From contig CM060174.1 of the NCBI GenBank assembly GCA_030549775.1, positions 68,283,566-68,347,565 of the forward strand: DNA of 64,000 bases, written 5' to 3'. Positions 23,445 through 35,429 of the stretch are shown in pieces (position 1 is the first letter of the stretch; each line of letters opens with the position of its first letter). Source of the DNA: Tamarix chinensis. Taxonomy: Eukaryota > Streptophyta > Magnoliopsida > Caryophyllales > Tamaricaceae. The notes under the pieces were generated by a model that made no database searches, was not told the DNA's origin, and worked only from the letters and a program-made list of their open reading frames with translations. The translations under genes and the position numbers were made by a program.

Positions 23445-25978
23445 TGTAACACCCCAAAATTCACTACTTTTTTTTTGAAAAGCGGAAGCAATTAAAATAG
23501 AAACACTTAAAACCTGTGAATTCTGGGAATGTTACCGCCACACTTAGTACCAGACTGGCTCTCTTCGACCGTTCCAGTACCAAGTGCTAAGGCTAAAGAA
23601 AATATTTACGTTAAATTCAAATTAACAATTCATAAAAGGATTCGAAGATCATACACAAAATCAGAGTACGAGAAATTAAGAGTTAATTACAATACCCTTG
23701 AAGTTTCAAATAACACTTGTAACTTCCAAATAGAAATAAATTTAAACAATATAAAACCCGATGGGTCAAATTTCGGATTGCCTACTCACTCAAGTCAGGC
23801 CTTCCACCCCAACACAGTATCAACCTGCACAAGAGGTCTGCTCCCCACCATCGGTGGATCATCACAGGACCCATCAACCAAGGTAGTATCAGTACGGGTC
23901 CAGTACTGAGTAAGGTGACTTGATCGCTAAGGCCAACACATAAACACATAAGCCATGCAGAAAAATAGAAGAACACAATCATAAATGCATATGATCAACC
24001 AGGTAAAAGTACGTATAAAGGCCCATGAATAATCTGAATTAATTACTTAATTAATCCTTTATCAGAAGTCGATACACACTATGCCTTTTTATCAAATCCA
24101 TGTAAGTACAGGAACACCCCACTATTATTGCCGGTGGGCCGGTCACTTGCAGGACAAAGTCCACACCACTATTATTCGCCAGTGGATCGGTCACTTGCGG
24201 GACAAAGTCCTCACCACTATTCCTTACCGGTGGATCGGCTGGTTCCTGCTCACATGGTGTTCCACTGTAAGTAATTAGTACATTTTAAATGTTTTGGCAA
24301 CTATGATTTATTTTTATTGAGCTCGAGTCACCCCACTATTATTTCCGGTGGGCCGGACACTTGCGGGACAAAGTCCTCACCACTATTATTACCGGTGGAT
24401 CGGTCACACATAGGGTTAAACCCTAACCACTATTCCTAACCGGTGGATCGGCTGGACCCGCCTCAATAATCTTCCACTTTAAATGATTAGTGTCTTAAGT
24501 ATCTTATTCAAAGGCTTTCACCAACATGCATAAATCACCACACATCACAAATCATAAAATTCCATAATTACACTTTAATTACCAAATACACATGGTAACC
24601 CAAAACTCTAAGCAGCCCCAAAAATCCATAGTTAACTACTCCAAACCCTAATTCAGTGTCCTCCGTACCCTTAATTTGCTCCACGTGCTATTTTCCATTC
24701 CAAGTGCTCAAACACCCAAATAACACTTACATTACCTTCCTTACATCCCAAATCAACTTTCCACACATAAATTTCATACCATACAGACATTAATCCCCCC
24801 ATGCAAACCTTAATATCATCATACAACCCTAATACCAACATACATCCATTAATACCACCAGGTAAACCCTAGATATTGTCATACAAAACCATAAATTCAA
24901 TCCAACCAAAACCAAAGATTCACCCATTCCAAACCCTAAATTCAAGCCATAAAGATTCTTCCATACAAAACCCTAAATTCAATCCATAAAGATTCTTCCA
25001 TACTTAACCCTAAATTCAAGCCATAAAGATTCTTCCACATAAAATCATAAATTAGAATCTCCCAAGGAAAACTATAAATTGAATTTCCCCAAGCAAATCA
25101 TAAATTAGATTCCCCCATATGATATCATAAATTACATTTTCCCAATTAACATCATGAATTAGATTCTCCCAAACAAATTATAAATTAACTCTCCCAATCA
25201 AATCATAATTTAAATTCTTCCATATAATATTATAAATTACATTCTCCTAAATAACATCGTAAACTTAATTCTCCCAAATAAATTATAAATTAACTCTCCC
25301 AATCAAATCATAACTTAAATTCTCCCATATAATATCATAAATTACCGTCTCCCAAATAACATCCTAAATTAGGTTCTCCTAAACAAACCATAAATGTGAT
25401 TATTCCATATAACCTCATAAATTACCTTCTCCCAAACAAATTATAAAATTTAGGTCAACTCACTTCCCTTAATCAAATTCTTTCCCCATCTTCCTTTTTC
25501 ATCCTTTCTCTCACACAACCACATCAACATCCTTTCATGCACGTCTTATAGGGACACAACACAAATTATCATACATAAATAATACAATTACATATAAAAC
25601 ATACTTCAAATCCAAGTCATACCACATATAAAATATTTAATAATAATAAACAATAGATACATAACATGCGAAACACATAACACACATAAGCACATAAAAG
25701 GCCTTAGCACTCCTTACCTAAAACGACACCGGTCTTGGTGCACGCTCCTATTCCACTTGAGGGGTTTAACTGAGCTCACCTATTATAGGGAAGAATTACT
25801 AGGATAAGCTTCCTTCCTATACTACTATTAGTTTCTAATTTATCTTAAGTCTTGATTCTTAATTAATTATGCCCAAAACCTCTAAAACATTAATACATAC
25901 TATTATAATTTAAAGTAAAAAGGTGATATAAGGGTTTCTACCCTTTACCAAAATAAGGTTAGTAAAGGTAATAATAAT
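23445..25978 (-). repeat. Palindrome P, left arm
   Basis: Reverse complement of the LTR 3' half. It begins exactly at the LTR terminus and runs inward through the hairpin (23541-23586), the ACCGG cassettes (24112-24470), a 37-bp repeat array (three units, about 24926-25035) and ~70-bp TAAATT-CTCCCA repeats (25035-25450). It ends at AAGGTAATAATAAT. It holds the empty site (CAAAG at 24913-24917) of insertion E. Confidence 0.9.
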
Positions 25979-26366
25979 ATTATTAATAATATTATTAATA
26001 ATATAATTAATATTATTATTGTTAGTATAATTAGTTATTTGATACTGAAATTATTTCAGGAGAATTAGAAACCTAAAATTTTAATTAAGTCTCGTAGCTT
26101 TGCCTTTTATTATTATTTTTAGCATTTTTAACATTATTACTAATTATATTATTTTTATTAATCATATTAAATTTATATAATAAGTATATGTATAATATTA
26201 ATATCTTTTTATATTTCAAATAGTATTATCATTAAATGGGGAGGTTTCGAAATCCACTTTGTAAATTTAAGGCTTAGATTATTATTATTATTAAGTTTTC
26301 TATTAATATTACTACTATTAGTAATAATTTGTTATTATTAAAATTATTATTATAATAAATATTATT
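25979..26366 (+). other. Spacer of palindrome P
   Basis: 388 bp that would form the loop. It is AT-rich with alternating AAT and ATT triplets at both edges, which could pair with one another. The middle matches 33875-34110 of LTR B in plus orientation (shared TTTTAATTA-G-CTCG and ATAGTATTAT blocks). It is therefore the continuation of the right arm, not foreign DNA. Confidence 0.8.
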
Positions 26367-27307
26367 ATTATTATTACCTTTACTAACCTTATTTTGGTAA
26401 AGGGTAGAAACCCTTATATCACCTTTTTACTTTAAATTATAATAGTATGTATTAATGTTTTAGAGGTTTTGGGCATAATTAATTAAGAATCAAGACTTAA
26501 GATAAATTAGAAACTAATATTAGTATAGGAAGGAAGCTAATCCTAGTAATTCTTCCCCATAATAGGTGGGCTCAGTCAAACCCCTCAAGTGGAATAGGAG
26601 CGTGCACCAAGACCGGTGTCATTTTAGGTAAGGAGTGCTAAGGCCTTTTATGTGCTTATGTGTGTTATGTGTTTCGCATGTTATGTATCTATTGTTTATT
26701 ATTATTAAATATTTTATATGTGGTATGACTTGGATTTGAAGTATGTTTTGTATGGAATTGTATTATTTATGTATGATAATTTGTGTTGTGTCCCTATAAG
26801 ACGTGCATGAAAGGATGTTGATGTGGTTGTGTGAGAGAAAGGATGAAAAAGGAAGATGGGGAAAGAATTTGATTAAGGGAAGTGAGTTGACCTAAATTTT
26901 ATAATTTGTTTGGGAGAAGGTAATTTATGAGGTTATATGGAATAATCACATTTATGGTTTGTTTAGGAGAACCTAATTTAGGATGTTATTTGGGAGACGG
27001 TAATTTATGATATTATATGGGAGAATTTAAGTTATGATTTGATTGGGAGAGTTAATTTATAATTTATTTGGGAGAATTAAGTTTACGATGTTATTTAGGA
27101 GAATGTAATTTATAATATTATACGGAAGAATTTAAATTATGATTTGATTGGGAGAGTTAATTTATAATTTGTTTGGGAGAATCTAATTCATGATGTTAAT
27201 TGGGAAAATGTAATTTATGATATCATATGGGGGAATCTAATTTATGATTTGCTTGGGGAAATTCAATTTATAGTTTTCCTTGGGAGATTCTAATTTATGA
27301 TTTTATG

Positions 27308-27469
27308 TGGAAGAATCTTTATGGCTTGAATTTAGGGTTTGGTATAGAAGAATCTTTATGGCTTGAATTTAGGGTTTGGTATGGAAGAATCTTTATGGCT
27401 TGAATTTAGGGTTTGGTATGGAAGAATCTTTATGGCTTGAATTTAGGGTTTGGAATGGGTGAATCTTTG
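27308..27469. repeat. 37-bp tandem repeats, four units
   Basis: Units of the form GGAAGAATCTTTATGGCTTG + AATTTAGGGTTTGGTAT. The left arm carries three units at about 24926-25035, so the arms differ by one unit after the duplication. Confidence 0.85.
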
Positions 27470-28463
27470 TGATACGGACCGCACCTCATCAACTACTCCT
27501 CTCCTTTTACTTTTTGATAATCGAACCCTGTGGTCTCCTAACTCATGTAATTCCACGTTTTCCATCTTCAGGGTATGTTGGGATCCGAAGCCAGACTGAG
27601 GAGAGGAGGCAACAAGTGGGGGCGGAAGCACTTTTGAACTATGTTTTTGTAATTAATTAAGCTTGAATGTATAACATGTGTAATCATGGTTGAAACATTA
27701 TTATTTTTGTAGGGTGTGTGTGTTTAGTGGCCGATGATGATTTTACCCTATTTTTTTGGAAATCCCATTGATAGTCTCGGGTTAGGCGGAGTTGGTTATC
27801 AATGGCCGCCCTCGAGCCTAAATGAGTATGGGTAAACTTAGTCTTGTTTCCCTATTTGCATTGGATTCAGGATCGGGATTATCCCGTTATAATCGCCTCT
27901 TGAATCTAATGAAAATAGGAGAATAGCGTTAACCCTTTTTTTTAAACTAAGTTTGGGTTGAACCAAAACTTGAGCCCAAGCCCAAGTTTTGGCCCAACCG
28001 GCGGGCGACCCGTCGTGCCCTAGTTACCCACCTATTTAATCTTCTTCCTCCTTCGGGGAGCGCCGATCGCCTTTCTTTTTCTCCCCTCTTGCTGGCTCGA
28101 CCCCGTTTCTCTTTTTCCCTGTTGATGACCGTTGCAGGTCACCATCGACGCACGTCCACCTTTACCTGCCCCGGATCTTGTCCCCGACACCGAATCTGAG
28201 GCCCTAGGTCAACTGTTTTCTCACCTTGCCCTCTCCCCCTCCCTTTTGGTGCTCGATTCCCGTCATATATATCGGGCGGGGTTGCTTGTAAAAGTCGAAG
28301 GTTTTTGGAATGAAATTTCTCGGGTTTTCCCGTTAGTTTGCACACAAATCCGTTGAAGTATCAACGTCTGATTCGGAGATTACTCCGGTTCAGCGGGAAA
28401 CGAGTACGTTCCCGACCCCCGTTTAACGGATCGAGTACGATCCGGCTAGTCGGGTTTGTATTA
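27470..28463 (+). mobile_element. Solo LTR-like insertion E (994 bp), TSD CTTTG
   Basis: It starts TGATACGGACC and ends GGTTTGTATTA. CTTTG at 27465-27469 is repeated at 28464-28468. The left palindrome arm shows the uninterrupted site (CAAAG, 24913-24917), so the borders are exact. The end reads TA where CA is expected, consistent with a C-to-T change. It is more GC-rich than its surroundings, with a CCTATTTAATC element near 28030. The open frame at 28132-28356 has no known motif. Family unknown. A 5-bp duplication with TG start favours a solo LTR over a DNA transposon. Confidence 0.8.
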
Positions 28464-28920
28464 CTTTGGTTTTGGTTGGATTGAATTTATGGTTTTGTAT
28501 GACGGAATCTAGGGTTTACCTGGTGGTATTAATGGATGTATGTTGGTATTAGGGTTGTATGATGATATTAAGGTTTGCATGGGGGGATTAATGTCTGTAT
28601 GGTATGAAATTTATGTGTGGAAAGTTGATTTGGGATGTAAGGAAGGTAATGTAAGTGTTATTTGGGTGTTTGAGCACTTGGAATGGAAAATAGCACGTGG
28701 AGCAAATTAAGGGTACGGAGGACACTGAATTAGGGTTTGGAGTAGTTAACTATGGATTTTTGGGGCTGCTTAGAGTTTTGGGTTACCATGTGTATTTGGT
28801 AATTAAAGTGTAATTATGGAATTTTATGATTTGTGATGTGTGGTGATTTATGCATGTTGGTGAAAGCCTTTGAATAAGATACTTAAGACACTAATCATTT
28901 AAAGTGGAAGATTATTGAGG

Positions 28921-29275
28921 CGGGTCCAGCCGATCCACCGGTTAGGAATAGTGGTTAGGGTTTAACCCTATGTGTGACCGATCCACCGGTAATAATAGTG
29001 GTGAGGACTTTGTCCCGCAAGTGTCCGGCCCACCGGAAATAATAGTGGGGTGACTTGAGCTCAATAAAAATAAATCATAGTTGCCAAAACATTTAAAATG
29101 TACTAATTACTTACAGTGGAACACCATGTGAGCAGGAACCAGCCGATCCACCGGTAAGGAATAGTGGTGAGGACTTTGTCCCGCAAGTGACCGATCCACC
29201 GGCGAATAATAGTGGTGTGGACTTTGTCCCGCAAGTGACCGGCCCACCGGCAATAATAGTGGGGTGTTCCTGTAC
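28921..29275 (+). repeat. ACCGG-AATAGTGG cassettes (two triplets)
   Basis: Six ~47-bp units occur in two sets of three. Each unit opens with (GATC/GGCC)CACCGG, then AATAGTGG, and mostly an AGGACTTTGTCCCGCAAGTG tail. The third of each set opens GGCCCACCGG and ends GTGGGGTG. Mirrored units lie at 24112-24470. Diverged units occur at 35430-35850 and 36710-37010. Confidence 0.85.
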
Positions 29276-29794
29276 TTACATGGATTTGATAAAAAGGCAT
29301 AGTGTGTATCGACTTCTGATAAAGGATTAATTAAGTAATTAATTCAGATTATTCATGGGCCTTTATACGTACTTTTACCTGGTTGATCATATGCATTTAT
29401 GATTGTGTTCTTCTATTTTTCTGCATGGCTTATGTGTTTATGTGTTGGCCTTAGCGATCAAGTCACCTTACTCAGTATTGGACCCGTACTGATACTACCT
29501 TGGTTGATGGGTCCTGTGATGATCCACCGATGGTGGGGAGCAGACCTCTTGTGCAGGTTGATACTGTGTTGGGGTGGAAGGCCTGACTTGAGTGAGTAGG
29601 CAATCCGAAATTTGACCCATCGGGTTTTATATTGTTTAAATTTATTTCTATTTGGAAGTTACAAGTGTTATTTGAAACTTCAAGGGTATTGTAATTAACT
29701 CTTAATTTCTCGTACTCTGATTTTGTGTATGATCTTCGAATCCTTTTATGAATTGTTAATTTGAATTTAACGTAAATATTTTCTTTAGCCTTAG

Positions 29795-29840
29795 CACTTG
29801 GTACTGGAACGGTCGAAGAGAACCAGTCTGGTACTAAGTG
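29795..29840 (+). other. U5 hairpin (right arm of P)
   Basis: CACTTGGTACTGG (29795-29807) can pair with CTGGTACTAAGTG (29828-29840) across a 20-base loop, with three G-U pairs in RNA. The box TGTGGCGGTAAC follows, then the LTR end. The equivalent in the left arm is 23541-23586. Confidence 0.7.
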
Positions 29841-29939
29841 TGGCGGTAACATTCCCAAAATTCACAGGTTTTAAGTGTTTCTATTTTAATTGCTTCCGCT
29901 TTTCAAAAAAAAAAGTAGTGAATTTTGGGGTGTTACAAG

Positions 29940-29951
29940 TTGGTTATCAGA
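29940..29951 (+). other. Primer binding site at the end of palindrome P
   Basis: TTGGTTATCAGA follows the LTR end after AG, exactly as TTGGTATTAGAGC and TTGGTATCAGACC follow AG at the minus-strand LTRs ending at 45472 and 48709. One T is extra, and the final GC of the canonical site is replaced by the flanking ATTAC. Confidence 0.7.
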
Positions 29952-29956
29952 ATTAC

Positions 29957-31969
29957 GATTATCATTATCATTATTTTCTTACTAATATTGTTAATACTAA
30001 CTTTGTCCATTATTACTTTGTATTATTAATATAAATATTTGGACCCTTATATTATTATTACCATTTTGGTTACTATTATTATTGTTATTGTTATTAATAT
30101 TATTATGCTTAACATTATTATTATTATTATTACTATTATTATCATTTTGTTATTATTATTATTACTATTATTTTTTTTATTAATGTTATTGAAACCGAAA
30201 TTGGCATGTTACCATTTTGTTACTATAGAAGAAGAATACTCAAACTTAGTATTATTATTATTATTATTACCCAAATAGTGCTAATATTATTCCTAATGCC
30301 TTTGTTACTAACATTATTACTATGGTATCATTATTAGTTATTACTATTATTATTGTTATTATTTTCTTATTATTATTGTGACAAAAAAATTATAACCCTT
30401 ATATTGTTATTATTCCAAATATAACTATTATCATTATTATCTTTAGTAATACTAGTACCTTGTTAGTATTACTAATATTATATTATTATTTTATCCCTAA
30501 AGCCATTATTAACCTTATCCTTAGCCTTAAAAAATAATAGGTCTTCTATTTCTAAGAGCATTAGCATTACTATTATTATTATCATCACTATTTTGCTATA
30601 ACTAGTATTAGTACTATTATTTGAAGAAATAAAGCTATTAGGTTTAATAATGTAAATATAGCTATATTTATTAACATAAATATATTTTGACTAGTAATAT
30701 CTAGTAGGCTAACTTGAGGATAAAAACCCTAGTTTTCACTTGTAAATCTCCCTTTAATAATAGTAACCCTAATCTTAGACTAAAATAAGAAATAATGGTA
30801 TTTTTTGTAGGAGGGAAACTAATCCTTAGTTTTTCCCTCCTATAGGTGAATCGTGCCTAAACCCTAAGGAGGCATAGGAGCGTGCCCCAAGCCTGGCGTC
30901 ATTTTAGGTAAGGATGTATCTAAGGCCCATGTGTGTTGTGTGACTTGTATGCCTTGGATGTTATGTATCATGCTATTTCGTGTATCATATGATTGCCATT
31001 AACTTGTCTTATGTGTAGTGTAGCTTTGAGTTGAGGTATGTTTATGTGTTTCCTTGTGGCATAAGTATAATACATACATATGGTGATTATGATGTGATAT
31101 GATATGATATGACCCTCTAGGACATGCATGCTAAGATGATTGGCAATGTGATATGGGAATGAAAGGATAAAAAGAAAGAAAATGGGAAGTGAGTTTACTA
31201 AGGGGGATATGAAGTTGATCAAAATACCTCATGATCCATAAGAGGAAAATAAAGAGGAAGATATGACAAAAATGAAAAAGAGATAAGAACCATGCATGGG
31301 AATTCTAGGGTTTGCATGGGGACTTTGAGAGTTTGCATGGGGTGGATAAAACTTGCATAGGAGCTATCTTTATGTGAGAAAAGTTGTTTTAGGGTGAAAA
31401 TAAGCTAAGGGGAAAGTGGTGGAGTAATTAGAGACTTGGGATGAAAAATAGTATGTAGGTTAGTGTAAGGGTGTATAAAGGACCCGATTAGGGTTTTGAG
31501 AGGAAGCACTAATTTGGAAAAAAAAGTGGAAGTAAAAATAATTAAGGGAGAGTGGAGTACGAGTTAAGAGTGGGGATTTATTTTTAGGGGGTGAGTACGG
31601 GTTCCATGGGAGAGAAGAGACTTTGGGTGAAAAAGAGAGAGGTTACTTGTGGGAGAAGAAAGGTACTAGGGTTGAAGTGGCCAACTAGGGTTTTTCGGTC
31701 ACATGTGGAATCGAGGGGTAAAGCGATCTGATTTGGGATTGTATCTAAATGAGGTAAGGTATGGGGTGATAAATAAAGTAATGGTTGTGTAAGTGAGAGA
31801 AAGTTGGGCCACATAGGTCTAATTAGGGTTTTCAAGGGAAAATCCTAGAGGTTGATAGTAAATGGAGTTTGATATCATGAGGTGTTGGGCCACAACCCAC
31901 ACCCTTAGGAGTTGGTTTTCATTATGTGTAAGTGTAAGGGGGAATGGATGTCGAGGCGTGATAAGGGGC
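29957..31969 (+). other. Middle part of solo LTR D (R-U5)
   Basis: After ~600 bp of ATT-rich microsatellite come LTR landmarks, namely CATAGGAGCGTGCCCCAAG, TGGCGTCATTTTAGGTAAGG (near 30.9 kb) and repeated TTTGCATGGG words. They align with 34470-34520 and 34.7-35.3 kb of LTR B. No gene. Confidence 0.8.
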
Positions 31970-32399
31970 ATAGGTGAAATACCCCAAAATTTTCTAATTT
32001 TAAAGATTATATTTAAATAAGATTTTATTTGAAAATTTAATTTAGTAAATTATTTTTACTAAAATAAAAGGAAATTTAGTAGGGCAAATTAATAAGAGAT
32101 TTTATAAATATGTTAAGTAAAGGAAATTTTGGTATAATATCTAATTAAGGATTTTAATTTGGGAAATTATTTAAATAAATTATTTTATTCAAATTAAGAA
32201 AGATAAAATAGTTTCAAATTAATTTTAAATTTATAAATAATTAAATTAAATAAAATTTGAGGGATTTATTAATTTAAAATGGAAATTTTGGAAAAATCCT
32301 TTAAAAAGCCTATTTTAGCCTAAAAAGGGATTTAAAAATTATTTTATTTAAATATTATTAATTTTAAATATCCTAAATATTCAGATCTATTTAATTTGC

Positions 32400-33060
32400 C
32401 CTAACCTAATTATTTCTCCTTTCATTTTCCATTTTCCATTTTTCTTTCTTCCTTTTTCTTTCCTTTTCTTTCTTTTCCTTCTTCTTCTTTTCTTTTCTTT
32501 TTCTTCCCCGAATTGGGCCTGTTGCGCCGACCCAATTCCTTTTTCCTTCCTTTTCCTTTAGCGCGGCCCGGCCCGCGCGTTGTCTTCGTTCCCCCCTCCT
32601 TCGCTGCGCTGCGTTTTACTTCCTTCTCACACTAAAATGCGGCGTTTTAATCATCACGTTTTTACCATTGCGCGTCAACCCCAGAATGCCATCCTTCAGG
32701 CATTTTTACATCAAAACTCGTCGTTTCATTTAATCATTTTTCCCTTCGCACTAAACCGCCCAGTCTCCCTCCCTTTTTCTTTCTTTTCTCCCCCGCGAAC
32801 TGGCCAGCCAACCCCCATCTTCTTCTTCCTCCTCCGCCCGATGCCATAACCACCCACCTTCCTTCTCTCCCCCAAAAATGGCACCGCCGGCCACACATGG
32901 CGTGACTGGCTCTTCTCCCGCTCATTTTCTTCCTCTCGATCTTCACGTTCATTTGAAACCATCAACTGCCCCTCTCTCTCGGTCGTTTGTACATTGTTGC
33001 CTCGCGAAGGTCGGCAAAAATTCAAGTTTTTGCCGCCCGACCTTTGGCTTGAATTAAACC
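32400..33060 (+). promoter_or_regulatory. LTR B U3 C/T-rich and GC-rich tract
   Basis: Pyrimidine-rich DNA followed by a GC-richer block with CGCGGCCCGGCCCGCG near 32560, upstream of the TATA box. The open frames on both strands (32580-32849 plus; 32726-33082 minus) are compositional and not shared in LTR D. Confidence 0.55.
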
Positions 33061-33119
33061 ATTTCCCCCCTAATTTAAACACTTAGTAACCTCCCTAATT
33101 CAAATATAATCTCCCCAAC

Positions 33120-33127
33120 TATAAAAA
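33120..33127 (+). promoter_or_regulatory. TATA box of LTR B
   Basis: TATAAAAA with a purine/pyrimidine context typical of plant LTR promoters. The matching position in LTR D has TATAAATA (22731-22738). It sets the expected RNA start near 33150. Confidence 0.6.
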
Positions 33128-34729
33128 CCCCCTCATTTGCATGATTTCGGGATTTTATTTTCCCCGAAACCCTAAGCGTGTCTATACGCCACCGCCCCAT
33201 CAGACGCCATTTTATCCTCCTCCGACCAACTTCAATACCTGCTCTTGCTACCAATCTCTTCCCTTCAATACTATCTAATTAACTAAACTAACCTCATCCC
33301 TCGATTCATCGTGTGCAAGTTTCTATAATCATCCAAAGTTGGCTAGTTGATTCGACAAGAATCTTGACCCCGAGATAGTGAACCACCGTCCACCACCACA
33401 TCTGCCACTTCTAACACCTATTAAACCAACTATTAACTTCTACTAATTATCCTCTACAACCCCATATAATTATTTTAATGTTCTTCCTCTCCATCACCTA
33501 TTTTCCTAATTTTTAACCCCCTTAGACCCATTTTTTGGCCACCTCCGGGAACCACCACCGGTTCCACCTACATCCTCCAACTCAAAGTGATGCCTAGACA
33601 TTTTAAATATTTATTTTCGAATTATTTATAATTATTCTAATTTTAGCCAAAATTTTAGTATTAATTCAACTTTAATTATTATTATTATAATTATTATTAT
33701 TAGTAATATTGACTGTATTCTAAATTCTAAATTTTGGTTACAGGTCTGGGAATATGATTGAGTAAGATACAGTAATTATCTCGGCCTTTACCTATTTACT
33801 TAGATTTTTACATAATTGATGTTATTCTTAATAATATTATTAATCATAATATTATTAGTATAAATATTTGGTTGACACTGTGATTATTACTCGAAGAACT
33901 GAGGCCTTAAATTTTAATTAGGCCTCGCATTTATAAAAATTATTAACATTATTAACTTTTTTCAACATTATATTAATTAAATTACCATTATTACCATTAT
34001 TACCTTTATTAAAATATAATATAAGTATATATATACATTATTAATTTTATTATCACAATTCTAAATAGTATTATGTTCATCATTGTGGGGATTTAGAAAT
34101 CCAACTTTTAATATTAAGAATTTTGATATCATTAATATCTAATATTCTATTTATAAAAAGTATCATTAATAATATTATACTTTATTTATATTAATAATTA
34201 TTTTTATTACTATTATTCTTATTATTGTCATTATTATCATCATCATAGTTATGATATTATTAAATCTATTTTGGGAGAAGTGTAGAAACCCTTAGTTTAT
34301 CACCTTTTCAAAAGAAAATAAGTGAATTAATTATATTAGTTCCTATAGTTAATTATTGAATAGTAAAATGTCATCCTAAAACCAAACCTCGAAAGAAGTT
34401 AGAATTATATAAGAGAAGCTAGTTCTAGTATGCTTTGATATAATAGGCGAACCCAATCAAACCCCTCAAGTGTAATAGATGGGTGCACCAAGACCGGTGT
34501 CGTTTTAGGTATGGGTCTACTAAGGCCATTTATGTGTTTACATGAACTATGTGTTTGATATGCCATGTATTTTATATTCTATATTATTAATTATTTCGCA
34601 TATGGCATGATTGTAGAGTTGAAGTATGTTGGTGTGAATAAACTGTGGCATGAGAACTATACGTATGTTTATGTCATTATTGTATGATATGACTTGAGAC
34701 ATGTTGATAAGGCTTAAGAAATGGCATGG

Positions 34730-35345
34730 TGTTAGGGTCTTGCATGAAATGGCATGGTGCTAGGGTTTGCATGGAATGGTAGGGAGTTAGGGTTTGCATG
34801 ACATGGCATGATGTTAGGGTTTGCATGAAATGACATGATGTTAGGGTTTGTATGTAATGGTATGATGTTAGGGTTTGCATAAATTGACCTGAGGTTGGGA
34901 CTTTCATGGAAGCATGTCTATGTGGAGTTAGGGTTTGCATATGAATTGGGATTGTATGAGGGTATGGTACGTGGAGTTAGGGTTTATAGGTGGATCAGGG
35001 TTGCATGGAAGTATGTCTACGTGGAGCTTGGGTTTGCATGTGCGTTAGGGTTTGCATGGAAGTATGGTTTACGTGGTGTTGGGGTTTTGCCAAGATGATA
35101 TGAACTAGGGTTTGCATATGAATAAGGGTTTGCATGGGAGTGTTGTATACATCGAGTTAAGGTTTGGGTACAAATTAGGGTTTGCATGGGAGTGTGGTAC
35201 ATGGAGATTGGGTTTGCATGGAAGCGTGGGTCATGTGTAGTTAGGGTTTAGGGTTGCATGGGAACTAAGATTTGCATGGAAATGTGGTTTACGTGGAGAT
35301 AAGGTTTGCATGGAGTAGGGTTGCAAGGGAGTTAGGGTTTTCATG
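34730..35345 (+). repeat. GTTAGGGTTTGCATG repeats in LTR B
   Basis: About 20 imperfect copies of TTAGGGTTTGCATGGAA at ~20-45 bp spacing. The TTAGGG word comes from this unit and is not telomeric. Equivalent, more diverged TTTGCATGGG words occur near 31.3 kb in LTR D. Confidence 0.75.
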
Positions 35346-35429
35346 GATTTAGTCACGCATGTCTTGGCAAATGTTTTTGAATAAAATATTAAAGACATTA
35401 ATATCTTAAAGTGGAAGATATTGAGACGG

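Larger units (their letters stand above)
26367..29937 (+). repeat. Palindrome P, right arm
   Basis: Plus-orientation LTR 3' half mirroring the left arm. It carries a four-unit 37-bp array (about 27308-27460), solo-LTR insertion E, the cassettes (28921-29275), the hairpin (29795-29840) and the LTR terminus TGTTACA. The two open frames mirrored in the other arm (about 65 and 66 codons in each) are duplicated non-coding sequence. Confidence 0.9.
23445..29951. mobile_element. Inverted LTR dimer P (long palindrome) with PBS at one end
   Basis: The left end TGTAACACCCCAAAATT is the reverse complement of an LTR 3' terminus. The right part ends AATTTTGGGGTGTTACA (29937), followed by AG and TTGGTTATCAGA, a primer site. 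Left arm 23445-25978 and right arm 26367-29937 (less insertion E) are inverted copies. Sampled stretches agree at roughly 95-99%. The spacer 25979-26366 continues the plus-orientation LTR. ATTAC flanks both ends (23440-23444 and 29952-29956). By comparison with LTR B, all of P lies within R-U5. Confidence 0.85.

Noticed and set aside
23529..29858. Frames of 126 and 128 codons, plus two shorter pairs, duplicated in inverted orientation
   Set aside because: They occupy the mirrored U5 arms. Duplication of the DNA explains their similarity, and they include the hairpin, cassettes and LTR end.
30039..30278. 79-codon Ile/Leu-rich frame that looks like a membrane protein
   Set aside because: It is a translation of the (ATT)n microsatellite.
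34730..35345. Many TTAGGG words, possible interstitial telomere
   Set aside because: TTAGGG is part of a larger TTAGGGTTTGCATGG unit in the LTR, with irregular spacing.
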